Assembly: GCA_003508835.1 (NCBI GenBank)
Contig: PUFA01000021.1
Coordinates: 5,682,501-5,746,500 of the forward strand
DNA from: Eonycteris spelaea
Taxonomy: Eukaryota > Chordata > Mammalia > Chiroptera > Pteropodidae
Length of the DNA: 64,000 bases
Direction: 5' to 3'
The notes beneath the pieces are model-generated. The model made no database searches, was not told the DNA's origin, and worked only from the letters and a program-made list of their open reading frames with translations. The translations under genes were made by a program, and so were the position numbers. Shown piece by piece: positions 52,554 to 64,000 of the stretch (within the stretch, counting starts at the first letter, position 1; every line of letters starts with the position of its first letter).

Positions 52554-52916
52554 GTTAAGGCCGATGCTTCTTAGGGATCTGGGCAGAGGACGGATGAGGC
52601 AGGGAACTGTCGTTTTCATTATAAGCATTGAAATGCTATTTTATTTTTTTGACCATATATACCTATTACTTTGTGGGAAAAAAATAAAAAGACAATACAT
52701 TTAATTATCACTCTTGCTGCTCCCAATCCTTCACAAGCAGTCGCTTTAAGAAGATGCATTACGAAATCAGGCCAACAGGGTTCTCTTTATTTTAAACGCA
52801 GCAACATGATTAAACTCTCGGGGATCTGCATTTACTTGCATCGCTTTGTTTCCCTTTCCAACGAATGTGTCTGCCTCCTCTCCGGGCAAGGTGAGCGACA
52901 GTCTGGATTTGGGTCT

Positions 52917-53372
52917 GCGTTAGTTTCCTGGGGCTGCTGTAACAGAGTATCACGGACGGAGTGACTTAGACAATGGAGACTCAGAAATGAATCGTCTCAT
53001 GCTTCCGGAGACTAGAAGCCCACGATCGAGGTGTCAACACACTTGGACTCTCTGACGACCACGGGGAGAATCCACTCCATGCCTCCCTCTAAACTTCTGC
53101 TCATTTGCTGCCAATCCTTGCTGTTCCTGATCTTGTAGAACATCACTTCACTTCCGCCTGCATCTTCACATGGCGTTCTCCCTGCGTGTGTATCTGCGTT
53201 CAAATGTCCTTCAAATGTCCCCTTTTCATAAGGACACCAGACTTATCTGATTAAAGCTCCATCCTACCCTAACATCCTAACTTAACTAATCACAGCAGAG
53301 TCATAATTTGAGAGATTAAAGGTTAGACATCAACATATGAAATTTTGTGGGGACATAACTCAATTTATCACA
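52917..53372 (-). repeat. MaLR-type LTR (antisense)
   Basis: tgcgttagtttcctggggct, then gaggtgtcaacacacttgga, ccttttcataaggacaccag and tttgtggggacataactcaa give the reverse MLT1-type order from end to end. Confidence 0.8.
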
Positions 53373-53719
53373 GAGCCCTTTGGAGACTGGGCATTAAATC
53401 AACTGACTTAATGCTACTAAGTAAAATACTTAAACTGAGGCCTGTCTCCTTAATTAAAAAGAAAGACCATGTGGTTCTGCTGGGCATAAGATCAAAGAAT
53501 ACATTCTGCTCTGGGAGAATCAGAACTCTTAGGGACACTTGCTTTTAACCAAAATAAAACCTATTTATTAAGTTTTATAGTTCCATAAAACCTGTTTTAT
53601 TATGATTTGTAAAGCATTCTGAAAACTTTAGTTGGGTATTTCAAAATTTAGGTTGATTATTTCCATATTTACAGAGAGAAAAATTGTATTAGTCAAGCCC
53701 AAAGGACATGTAGCATTTC

Positions 53720-53960
53720 TAATCGATGTTTATTTGCTTTGGAGCATTTCAAGTAATGGCTAGCATATAATGGCTTCGACTGGATTTAAATAAAACTCTG
53801 CTCATCGTCTCGCAGTAATTACTGCATAGGAAGAAAATTATTTATTGCAAGGCCTAATGAGCAGTTGCACAAGATATTCTACTATGAATAGAGAGCAGTG
53901 CAAACAGGCAGCTTTTTTTTAAGCATGCACGATTGTGTTGAATTTAGGGAATGTATGTTA
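53720..53960. promoter_or_regulatory. Possible conserved non-coding element
   Basis: Repeat-free sequence with ctcgcagtaattactgcata (a TAATTA core in a palindromic frame) and ggcctaatgagcagttgcac. It resembles developmental enhancer sequence, but this is judged by eye only. Confidence 0.3.
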
Positions 53961-54304
53961 ATACCTCAACTTTAACATTTTATTATTGTTTGCCAAGAAA
54001 TACTCAGTAAATAATTTAAAGATCTGAAAGATCGTTTTTTTCCTTTAGTCTTTTATTGCTTACAATTGGGTGTTCTAGATCCTTCTGGATATATAACCTA
54101 GCTCTGATTAAAATCTGGTTTATAGACATGCTTTATTTTTTTTATCACTAAAATATTTCTTTGAAATATGTGAACTATTGTAGTTTGTAAATATATAGAG
54201 AGCAATTTAAAGAGTACTATCCCCTATAATTTTTTTCACATTTGTTTTCACACATCACCAATAGGCAGGAAGGAGGATGCAGCAGAAAAACTCCTGAGTA
54301 TTAG

Positions 54305-54322
54305 TGGGGGGGTGGGGGGGGC
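54305..54322. repeat. G-run
   Basis: Two G runs of seven or more separated by a T. The CTNND2 RNA strand here is C-rich. Confidence 0.9.
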
Positions 54323-54999
54323 CTGTAATGACGGAGCTCACTCCTTGCTGAGCTCTGTATTAATCCCACTAAAGAATTACGAGGGAAGCAAAAGCCATAT
54401 TTGTTACTTTCAAATCAGTGTTTCATTTCACTACTGCATGACTAATCTAATTACAGAAACGATCTGATGAGGGGCCTTGTGACAACAGAGTGAAGCGAGC
54501 CTTTTTACTTTTACACTCTACTCCAGGGCCAGTGACCCCCTTGCCACTCTTCTTGTTAAGTTTCCAAAATGTGGACACGTTTGTCAGGGATGCCCCTTCT
54601 TAATATCTAGCTGCCAGGAATGCATGGGTGTGACAATTCGGAACAGGGACCCCAGCCTTCACGGTGGACACTGGTGTAAGCATCGACGTGGCTGTATACC
54701 GGTGTAGGCAACTTTGTGCATGCAGATGTCCGAGGCTTAGCACACACCTGAGCCCTGGACATTCAAGAGCACTCGAGAAATGGCAGCTAAGGAATGAATG
54801 AACCGCCTGGACTCACAGAAAGGCTCTCTGTACTCAAGAGAGTTCACCAGACTTTAGAGACAGTCTCAGGAGTGGAAGGAGAATAACAGGTAAAAAAAAA
54901 ATGGAGCATTTGATGGCCTTGAGGTTAAAGTAGGGTAGCTGGACTAAACGGCGGATTCCCAAAACTCTGTAGGAGCCAAAGAAGTCCAGGCTTTCACAG

Positions 55000-57540
55000 C
55001 TCGCTGTTGGCAGGTGACCGTGGGCTGGTGCTGAAAACACACAAGACTCTCTAAGGTTCCTTGAGGTGCATTAGTTGGCCTCAGTCTCCTTTTGCAGCAG
55101 GCAGTGCAACCAGCTTTGTCTAGATTTGCGTCGCTGATGCTGTGTCTAACAGAAGTTGGCAGGGCCTCCTGGGATTTCTCGGGACCCTCAGACTTCCGCC
55201 GGCACGGCTATTTAGAATGCTTTGCCGCTGCGGACTGGCTTCCTTCCGTGCTGGAATGGTCTCATGGGTGCTCACTTTCAATTCCTTTTCTGGAGTGGGA
55301 GCTCGACCAAGGCGTTGGTTGTTTTTCACTCATATCCATCATGGCCGCTCCAGAAACCATGCGCTTCGGCCTGTCAAAATGTTCTGACAATGTGATCTTT
55401 GCAAAAGGCGGACTGCAGGCCTGAAGTTCAGCCAAGCACACCACCACCCTGCCTCTGGAAAGGCAGAAAACATGTACTGAAGTAGGGATCGCTGTCCCTC
55501 TGAACAGATTTGGCTCTGACAGCTGAAGTGGCGTCATGGCAGAAGACAGCGTTTCCTCTCAGAGAGGAAGAGGACAGAGTCTTGGCCACCAGCACACACT
55601 GATGGCCATGACATGACGATGGGTACAAACCTCTTGTTCTTCTCAAAAGGAGCAGAATAAGAGGCCACACACTCTCTGTGTATCAAGTACCAGCCTCTTC
55701 CTACGGCCAATGTTTCCACAGGAACGAAAACTGCTTGACATTCTAAAGAGTTTATCTGCCTCCGAGATCTCCAAATGAGGCTCACATAGCACGTTTCTGA
55801 TGTTTCCAGGTGCATGCAATCCGTGGCATCTGTCAGAAGCAGGGCTAGGGCAACAGAATCGCGACTGTCAGTTCCTTCGGACTGGCTTCACAGATCGGAG
55901 GCACCAGGCCTGCTGCAGGGGACAGTGCCATGGGGCAGAGGCATCTCTTTTCCGGTTTAAGCGACCAATCATCTCGACCTTTTGCACGTAGCTGAGTTTC
56001 CTTGGCAAGGAGGGAAGGCACAACAGAGGTCTGTGCTTCTAGACAGGGGTTTTGTGTTGGAGCAGATACGAATTTTGGTAAAATCCAATTCTTCTCAAGT
56101 CGCGATACCGATGCAAACAGCAGGAGGTGTCCCTTTAGTCCTGCTGGCCTCGCGTGTCCCTTGGCAAGGCCTTCACGCACCGAAAGTCCATGATGCTTGT
56201 TTTCCGCCACAGGCGCTGAGCCTTTTCTCTGGCAGACACAGCCCACCAAAATAAAGATGGATGGCCACAGACGCAGAGGCGGGGTACATGTTCAGTCAAT
56301 AAACTCACCCCAAAACTACCCTACACACCATGACATCCGCATGCTAACGGGTTTAACCTCCCCTGACCCACGCCACCCCATGTTAGTTTAGTGCAAAACA
56401 TTTCCTTAATAACGTTGCCACCCTTAACAACTAATTTTTTCCGCGAGACAATTCTTCACTTAGAGAAAGAAAAAACAAAAGAGAAAACAATGGAGAAATA
56501 ATTCAGCTGAGAGTGTGAAAGAGACGGCACGGAGTCAAAACGGCTGTAAATTTAAGGAAATGTGCTGACGCTGGGAATCTCGACCCAAGAATCAACACGC
56601 AGTTATGACTCTGCTGAGCAATGAATTTCCTTAAATAATCAGTTACATAGGCTTCCTCAGCAGAGCTACGGGGAAATCTTAGAGTCGAGGCAGGCCAGCG
56701 GAGTCCTGCAGAGTTAAAAGATCCTCCTTGAGAGTGAGCCTTGCAACCCGCCTGCCGGATACTTGCTTGAACGGGGGACTTGGGTGAAACCCAACCAAAG
56801 AGCACCGAGGACAGCGATAAATACAATCGAGAAGAGAAACCCGCAGTCCTATACTGAGGCCACTAATGTCTTTAGCTCTCACCAAGTAAAACTGCACATT
56901 TAACACGTGAGAGGTGACAGTGCCTGGCTCACGTTTACCGTGTCCACACGTATTCCAAGAAAGGTGTGTGTTAAATGCTGTACACGCGCGCATGGTTCTA
57001 CGAGGGGGTGACTTACAACGATCTCCATTTTACAACAGAAGCAAGCCCTACGCTCAGGGAAAGGGTTTCTTTCACATTCACTTTTGAAAAGTTCCTTAAT
57101 GTGTGACGCCATATGACCAGGGGACTTCGTGGGCATGGCTATTTTATTCGAGAGATGAACTGTTAAGTAAGATAAGCTGTCGGTTAAGCAGAGTATAAAC
57201 CAGAATATATACCTCATCAACAGTAACTCAGATACCTTGTCATTTGATCGATTCTGATTAATGCCATTGTAACAATGGCCCGTGGGTATCGTAAAGATGC
57301 TGCACCTCCTTCGAAATCAAATGACAAAGACTGAAATACGGTCACGGGATTTCAGCGCGGGTATCGTGTATCAGACTCGAATTACTTAATGTGTTCATTC
57401 CGTGTGTGTCGCCCTTGCTGTGCAAACACACCCTGGACCTGCCTGTGTCGTCGGCCCGTGCGGGCCTGAACCCTAGTACTCGGTTAGCGCATCTGCCGCC
57501 AGGCCAGAGAACGGGATACCGAGCTCGCGTCAGCCGGGCT
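55000..57540. other. CpG-richer intronic stretch next to the upstream exon
   Basis: CpG dinucleotides become frequent again, for example cgccggcacggctatttaga near 55197 and cgtcggcccgtgcgggcctg near 57448. No second exon is seen. Open frames here on both strands lack homology I recognise. Confidence 0.45.
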
Positions 57541-57558
57541 GGTAAGAAGGGCTCTCAC

Positions 57559-57772
57559 CTGTGACCAGCTCCCGGATCTCCAGGTCGGTGGTCTTGCGGA
57601 GCAACCTCACCAGCGCTGGGATGCCGCCGCAGTTCTTCAGGGCGATTTTGTTGTCATCGTTGGCTTTGCCATACACCAAGTTTCTCAAGGCACCACAGGC
57701 ACTGCGGTGGACTTCCGTCATCCGATGGTCCAGCAGGTCCACCAGGAGCTGGATGCCTCCCTGTCTCCTTAT
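57559..57772 (-). CDS. CTNND2: CTNND2 (delta-catenin) internal coding exon, armadillo-repeat region
   Basis: This 214-nt exon reads without a stop for 71 codons plus one base, starting [10 protein letters not shown] and ending EIRELVT. It contains two armadillo units: one ending in the helix [16 protein letters not shown], and the start of the next, beginning [18 protein letters not shown]. This matches delta-catenin as I know it; p120-catenin differs at many of these positions. Delta-catenin binds the cadherin juxtamembrane tail at neuronal adherens junctions and supports dendrite and spine structure. On the minus strand the exon follows a tttttcag acceptor and ends ACAG before a gtgag donor. 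The first codon is whole (phase 0) and the last base is base 1 of a Gly codon, so skipping this exon alone would shift the frame. The partner exon lies at 19600-19783. No damage is seen. Gene assignment is from recalled family sequence, not a search. Confidence 0.96.
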
Positions 57773-58759
57773 CTGAAAAAGCAAAGGACACGCCTTGTGC
57801 CTTAGAGAGGAAGCTTTGCTACTTAAACCAGGTTTTTTTTTTTTTTTTTTCCCCACATGAAGTAGTTGCTGTAATTAATTGCGCTGACCTGAATTAAGGC
57901 ACAGGACGGGCAGGGACAGCACATGGTTGTTCCCCTGCATTTTATTGCCTCTACTTGCTTGGCTACCCTACTGTGAAAAATCCAAATGCATTCCCTTGCA
58001 AGCTAAGGAATTTCGGAAAGGTGAATTTAGCTTCCTAATGGGTGCCTCAGACATTTTTTCTCTATAAAAATATGCCACACACTAATGGCATGAAGCAGAT
58101 GGAAGAGTAGGATGCCTCTCATTCCTAAGATTTATCAAATTTAACCACTGTTTTAAAGGGCTGCAGGACTGATGTACAGAAGGTTAAAATTATGCTTAAT
58201 AGGGACATGCTCCCAGCATTTCAAAGGAAGCAGAAGCTAAATAAGAAACCAGAAGAACAACACAAAGATTTTCACCTGAGACGGCCTGGAAAATAAAGTC
58301 ACTCACCATAAGCGCTAGTCAGAACACTAGCACGTAGGTATGCTGTGCTTAATTTCGGTATTTGATTAATAACAACAAAATCACATTAAATTTTGGTGTC
58401 CATTTTACTCAAAGAAAATTTTCATTTTTTTGATAAGTGAATTAAAAAAAAAAACACCTTGCAACATGTTCCTACATGTGTGTTCTTCCTGTCTAATTTT
58501 TAGACTTGCCTAATTTTTCACATACAAACCATTTTGTGGAGTCCTCATTACCAAAGCACTATTTGAACATTTCTTCATTTACGTGAAAAAATAACACAAT
58601 TCATTCAGTGATATTATTATTATTTTTTTAACTTGAACATCCCTCGCGATTGAAGAATGACTTGGCATGAAAGAACATAATTTGACACTTTCCCTACTTA
58701 GTTTTTTTCTTAAAGAAAACTCATGCCTCCCACGGATGTGCCTGGACACATGGCTAAGT

Positions 58760-59090
58760 CCCTGAACTCTTTCGAAGATGCTCGAATGCCACCTTCTCTA
58801 TGAGGCTGCTCCAACCACACTATTTAAAACCACAGTCAGACCATACCCACTCCCCAATCCAGCACTCATGTTTTACATTCCCCTGTGATAGGATTCTTCA
58901 CAGTGCTTGTCACGTTCTGATTTCCTTTTTAGGTTAACTGTTATTGTCTGTCTTCTGCTACAATGTATGATCTTGGAGGGAAAGTCCCTTTGTTTCGTCC
59001 ACTGATAAACCCCTATCCGTACCCCAAGTTCAAGCCAGGCACTTTGTAGATGTTCAATAAAAATGCTTGTTGAATGCATGGGGAGAGAGA
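58760..59090 (+). repeat. L2 3'-end copy (sense)
   Basis: atgaggctgctccaaccaca, gtgcttgtcacgttctgatt, tgttattgtctgtcttctgc and gatgttcaataaaaatgctt then gttgaatgcatg follow the full L2 3' end. Confidence 0.8.
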
Positions 59091-59932
59091 GTGTATTACT
59101 CATTATAGTAGTGTTTCTCAGATTAGCTAATGCTCAGCTTTTCAAAATTGAGTAATAGCCCTCTTTAAAGGGAATAAAAAAACCTTGCGAACACCTAGAA
59201 ATACCTCTCGGGGGCTACCTGTAGCAGTTTTTCCGGAACCAGCTTACAAATAAAATGAAGGCATGTGTCATTCCCATGAGGTGGGCCATCTGACGATTCA
59301 GACACGCCTGTAGAACTTACCTTCATCACTGACAATATGAAAACAGAAAAAGCTGAAGCCCTCATAGAACTCACGGACTCTTGCGTCCCTGATCTGGAAA
59401 GCACGGATGTGGTGTTTCGCATAGTTTACCTCCCCTAGGAACAGGACCAGGGCATAAAGAGGGATGGCACAGGGGGTCAGGGCCACCAAGGGAGTTAAGT
59501 TCTCTGAAGTGCCTGAGCAATGGTGGTGAGACATCTGAGGAAGCCTAAAAGGGTTATTGGGTGGATTAAAAAAAGTGAGAAAGGACCTGAAGATGACTTT
59601 TTCACAACTTAGTTTTTCCCAAGGCCTGCTTGGCACCCACCCAAGAGAGATGAAGTCTGTCTCACTAAATGCACGTGTCCCACACGTACTTCTGGGTTCT
59701 AACCACGTTGACCTCTTTGTATAAGTGAAAAATCCTTCAGAAAGGATATTCTACTTGTACAAAAAGGTTAAACTACGAACGTCATTTTCCCTGGGTTTGC
59801 ATGTATGTACTTTGCAATTCTCCAGGTTTATTTTCGTAATGAGGAAACCATTAAAAAGAGGAAAAAAGCCATTCTTACAGTTAACCAATTAGTTACCTAT
59901 TAAAAGCAGATGGCATAATAAATTTATTTTAT

Positions 59933-59958
59933 CTATATATCTATATATAGATATATAG
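59933..59958. repeat. Perfect 26-bp AT-rich palindrome
   Basis: The 26 bases from 59933 to 59958 equal their own reverse complement (ctatatatctat arms around tatata-type centre). Confidence 0.9.
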
Positions 59959-60543
59959 CTCTACTACACATTATAGTTACTATTCCCAACTCATAATATA
60001 TTTTTCATTCATGTGACTTAATGAATTATGCTATTAAAATATTATTCCAAAGCATTAAAAGGGAAAATGAATTCGAAACACACAAATGCGATATCAATTC
60101 TTAATGGTATAATAAGAACACAACATGTTCAGTGTGACCCTAATTAATGCCATATGTCCAAATTTGTAATGAAATTTTAAGTTCTATGTTAAGCTCCTTA
60201 GAGAAGCACAAATAAGACGATCAACTTTTTCTTCTGCTCTTACTTTCTGGGGTCACCGGATCATCAATATTAAAAGCTTGTTTTCTGGGGTTGAATTTTA
60301 TCTAAGAATGTGACAATTCCACCTTACGATCATACTAATCTCCTGCAGGTCTGCACACACACTATTTGACAGTAGGAAATTTACTCTATTTGACATTTCA
60401 TGAAAATCCATGCAAGGCCTCGATATCCTGTTATTTACATCAAGAACATCTAGTTAGTACTATAGCCTAAAATAAATATCTACTATCTATGAAGGTGGAC
60501 AGTGTTTAAATATTTAAAGGCTTCCCTGGATGTCAGTGCTGAT

Positions 60544-60545
<2 letters not shown>

Positions 60546-60598
<53 letters not shown>
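60546..60598. repeat. CT microsatellite, about 26 units
   Basis: An uninterrupted TC run of about 53 bp. The CTNND2 transcript strand is GA. Uninterrupted length suggests high polymorphism. Confidence 0.97.
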
Positions 60599-60602
<4 letters not shown>

Positions 60603-60919
60603 TGTATCCTTTGGTTTTTTTCCAGTGTGGCTGGACAGCTGACCCAGGAGGGGCTCTCTGTGGGACGATGGTTAGTCTGCTTGTCAGGACTGCCTTTGTT
60701 TCTAGTAGTGAGTTCTGGTTTTACAGCTAACTGAGCAGATTATTTGAACTTGAACTTGGCTCACCGCAAATCTGTAACAACTATGGCTCTTTAGCAAGTT
60801 ACCATTAAAATGATCCTCATTTAAATGCAGAATGAAATGAGGACACCATTTCTTATCCTTTTTTTTAACTTTGTTGTGGATGTGTCAATAGAGTAAGACT
60901 GAAAACACAAATAAGGAGA

Positions 60920-61850
60920 GGAACCTATTGGGAAAAAAAGCATGCATTTACAAAATCAACTGAAAATCTTTCAGACTTAAAATAAGAGAATTCAGTAAAA
61001 TACAAGCTAAAAATTTTAAAAATGAAAAGCTTTATGAATATACATAAATCTACAGTTTACTTATATACTAAAAATAATCAGAATTTTAGTAAAAAAAAAT
61101 CTCACTTAAAATAGCAACGTGGTACAGAAAACACTAAGGAACTAAGCATAAGAATTAAGTAGTTTCTATATGAAGAAAGCTGCATAAATTCATCCAGGTA
61201 CTTAAAAGCAGATGTGAGTAAAAGCAGAAGTGTATCACGTTCCTGAATGAGAAAATGCAGTATTGTAAAGATTTCTGTTGTGCCATGATTAATTTAAAAA
61301 TTGAAGCAGTTTGAATTTAAAACCCAACATATTTTTGAAGTTGTTCTTGGACAAAATGACTCTAAAGTTCATCTAAAAGAATAAATGTTGGGGCGGGGGG
61401 AATCACAGAACAAAGTACGAAGGCTGAATATGTCCTAAAGCACCAATAAACAGAACAATATGACAATAGTCCAAGAATCAACACAACAAAGAGAGGGAAG
61501 AAAAACCCCAGAGAAATCCAGCTATCTACACTCCCTTAGGATAGTCATGATGCAGCAGGGATTCAGTATTGAGAATTAATGAAAACAGGCTCACCATGTG
61601 AGGAGGAAAAGGACATTTGATTTCTTTGTATTTCCATAAAATATATTCCAGATGGATTAGAAATGTAAATATGAGCAACAAAAAAAGAGTTCTAGGAGAA
61701 TGAATCAATGAATATTTCTTACTGGGATAGAAAGACCTAATGTTGATAATGAAGCCAGAAGTCATAATGAAAAAGACGGAAACAGACATGCATTGGAAAC
61801 GACCGTAGGAAGTGAGTGATAAACTGGGAAAAGTTCTGACAGTGAACGTG
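60920..61850 (+). repeat. Decayed L1 ORF2 segment
   Basis: ctacagtttacttatatact, aaaatagcaacgtggtacag, tagtttctatatgaagaaag, gcagtattgtaaagatttct and actctaaagttcatctaaaa track L1 ORF2 in order. Many stops and indels. Confidence 0.75.
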
Positions 61851-61879
61851 ACAGACAAATAGTTTATGTCCTTACTTTG

Positions 61880-61995
61880 GAGACACAGACGATATGACTG
61901 CCCATGTCACACGGCGGTAGGTGGCAGAGTCAAGACGCAAACTGAGGCTCAGAGTCTGTGCTCTGAACCCTTACAATGCAGCGCCTCACTCTGCA
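61880..61995 (-). repeat. MIR fragment (antisense)
   Basis: catgtcacacggcggtaggt, then ggcagagtcaagacgcaaac and gtgctctgaacccttacaat match the reverse MIR consensus. Confidence 0.75.
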
Positions 61996-62139
61996 GGCGT
62001 TTATCTGCAAACGGACCATGGAATGGTTTGCAGGGTGAAACCCTACCGTGTGGTATCACACTGAACGTATTTCGCCTCACTCTATTCACACAGCATCCTA
62101 TTTGTGATATTTTATCCAGATCAATAGACACAGTTGTTG

Positions 62140-62520
62140 TTCATTGACTTTTATACTTGGGACGTGTCCCACTGTAGGACCACACCACAATTTCCTTTCT
62201 AGTCTCACGATGATGGCTATTTGGTTGTTTCCAGCATTCTGCTTATACAAGCAACGGTGCCGTGTGCATCTGCATGCACAATGAAAGAGTTTCTCCAGAA
62301 CAGACACTTAGGACTGGTGGTCTAGATTTTGCATATATCCAACTACATGGCCCAAAAGGTCGTACTAATTTACTCCCAATCAGGAGAGAGTAAGAGTCTC
62401 CTTGACCATACTTAGCACTGTTGACTTATTTTGAACCAACCTATTGAATGTAAGATGATATCTCTTTTTAGTTGTAATTTGCATTTAGTTACTAGTAAGG
62501 TTATTTACTAGTAATCTTAT
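62140..62520 (-). repeat. Probable old L1 3' fragment (antisense)
   Basis: atgatggctatttggttgtt, cttatacaagcaacggtgcc and gtaagatgatatctcttttt then gttgtaatttgcatttagtt suggest the reverse strand of an old L1. A local repeat of ttactagtaa follows at 62488-62530. Confidence 0.5.
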
Positions 62521-62659
62521 TACTAGTAAGGTTAAGTCTTTGAGTAAACTCTGCAACAAAGAGGTGCAGAATCTACTTACATAAAATTAGTCTTGTACTG
62601 AGCAATATAAACAAAACCAGTCATAAGTATAATGAAACACTTTGTTCACGAATAAGAGT

Positions 62660-63060
62660 GGATACTCAGAGGGCTAGGAATTCTCCAAAATGTACATACA
62701 GTTTTCAACACATTTTAATCAAAATTCAGACATTTTCTTCGACAAGACAGAATGATTCTAATTTCATCTGTAATCTTAAGCAAGCAATAAAAACTAAGAT
62801 GACTTTGATAAAGAGGGATATAAGTAAGGAATTACTGCATCTTATGAATTAGTATTACATAAAGCCTCAATAATTAAAACATTGGGATAATGACGCAGGA
62901 GTCGAGATGGCTTAGAAGAAAATGGGCAATGATAAATAGAGCCTTGTGTATTAAGGACTTAATGTGTGATAAAAAGAAAGATTACAAACTGACGTTGAAG
63001 GACTGAATTGCATGAGAAGCTTTTAAGAGAGTTGACTCTATATCATGCACATTCCAAGAA
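62660..63060 (+). repeat. Further decayed L1 ORF2 fragment
   Basis: cacattttaatcaaaattca, then acataaagcctcaataatta, aaaacattgggataatgacg and gaaaatgggcaatgataaat follow L1 ORF2 downstream of the segment at 60920. Probably the same old element interrupted by other sequence. Confidence 0.65.
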
Positions 63061-64000
63061 TTTAAGAATCATGTATGCCAACTAAAGACGAAAATAATTA
63101 TGTGAATATCTATATGACTTCAAGGTAAGCAAGGAGTCCTGTACACACAAAAAAACTGAAAATAATTTATTTCTAAAAATAATAATTGTATACAGATTAT
63201 ACAAAACAAGGTCTTGGTTTATCCTTAGTATTCTAGTTACACTGATTTTAGAAGTTTAAATATTAGTCTAGTATGTCCTCATGGGGGTCATGGTGACACA
63301 CTAAAGTTAGGATAAGTCTGCATCTAAGTTAGGGTTCAGATTTTCACTTCCTTTTCTACCTTTCCCTTTATCTCCTCCCACTCCTACACACAATGAAGCC
63401 AGCATATGACACAAAATAGTTTTATATAAAGAATTTAAATCAAGATATAAGACCTAGTGAAAACAAATACTCTTCAAATTCACATCTTATTTTTTTTAAC
63501 ATAGTCAATCATCTCCTCTTAGATTATACCTGCTTTCAGATGAACAATCACTAGTCTAATTTGTGGGTGGCAAAGCTAAGTGTATATATTGTTCAACATC
63601 TCAAAGAGAATGTTAGATGAACACAAGCAAATTTTGGAAACACGAATCCCATAAGGGATTGAAAATTACTAAAACATCTCAGAATGAGGCATGCAAATAT
63701 TACCCCAAGGCTTTCATTTTTTGTATGGACTGGATAACCCCTTATTTGACCAATGTTCACAGAGTGCCCTGTCAGGTGCTGAGCTCAGAAGTGAAATGGA
63801 CGAAGCCCCTGTCTGTACCTGTGGATGAGTCAGACACAGAAGAAACCAGAAAAACAGCCAATAGGCCACTCCAATAGGGAAAACAGAGGCAGTTTTATCT
63901 GCAGGAGGACCTAGAAATTTTCTGGGCATAATTTGGTATTCTGCTCTTTAATGAAGATCTGCTACAGTGTGTAAGCTTGAGCCTCTCAAAACCTGGATCC
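63060..64000. other. AT-rich end of the window, nothing recognised
   Basis: No exon, and no repeat that I can name with confidence. Confidence 0.5.

Larger units (their letters stand above)
57773..64000 (-). other. CTNND2: CTNND2 intron upstream of the 57559-57772 exon (partial)
   Basis: This is the 3' part of the preceding intron. Near the acceptor, the minus strand carries a run of about 20 A at 57831-57850 and then a short pyrimidine tract before cag. The remainder holds an L2 end, a long CT microsatellite, decayed L1 ORF2 and a MIR. I did not find the preceding exon. Confidence 0.82.

Noticed and set aside
57773..57856. Lysine-rich extension (GKKKKKK...) in frame with the upstream CTNND2 exon
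   Set aside because: It is intron read-through across the A-run before the acceptor; the exon starts at 57772 after a clean cag.

Overview
This is a piece of a placental-mammal nuclear genome, and almost all of it is intron. The only protein-coding sequence I can defend is two internal coding exons on the minus strand, at 57559-57772 and 19600-19783. They encode consecutive armadillo-repeat segments of delta-catenin (CTNND2), a neuronal p120-family catenin. Both have clean AG/GT splice boundaries. The reading frame passes correctly from the first to the second, split after base 1 of a Gly codon, across an intron of about 37.8 kb. The window also holds about 6.2 kb of the preceding intron (right end) and about 19.6 kb of the following intron (left end). 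I looked for the neighbouring CTNND2 exons in both flanks and did not find them.

The rest is intronic DNA with an ordinary mammalian repeat load: 5'-truncated L1 copies, many old L2 and MIR fragments, at least six MaLR-type LTRs (both orientations), several other old LTRs, two DNA-transposon relics and simple repeats. There is no Alu, so a primate is unlikely. I recognise none of the SINEs typical of dog, pig, cow or horse. The L1 3' ends look like those of laurasiatherian mammals, but the species cannot be fixed.

Region by region: 1-11.9 kb is unusually GC- and CpG-rich for an intron, and old repeats in it have gained GC. From about 12 kb the sequence becomes AT-rich, with possible conserved non-coding stretches. 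19.6-19.8 kb is the downstream exon. 20-36 kb is AT-rich and repeat-dense (paired L1s at 26.5-28.4 kb, LTRs at 29.8-31.2 kb). 36-54 kb is mixed, with a GC-rich patch at 40.6-41.8 kb, a DNA transposon at 43.3 kb and an unexplained hydrophobic open frame at 51.7-52.1 kb. 55-57.5 kb is again CpG-rich, just before the upstream exon. 58-64 kb is AT-rich and L1-derived.

No new gene system is evident. The items most worth checking are the GC/CpG step, the unidentified hydrophobic open frame, a pair of related unnamed LTR-like repeats, and inverted MaLR copies flanking one exon.
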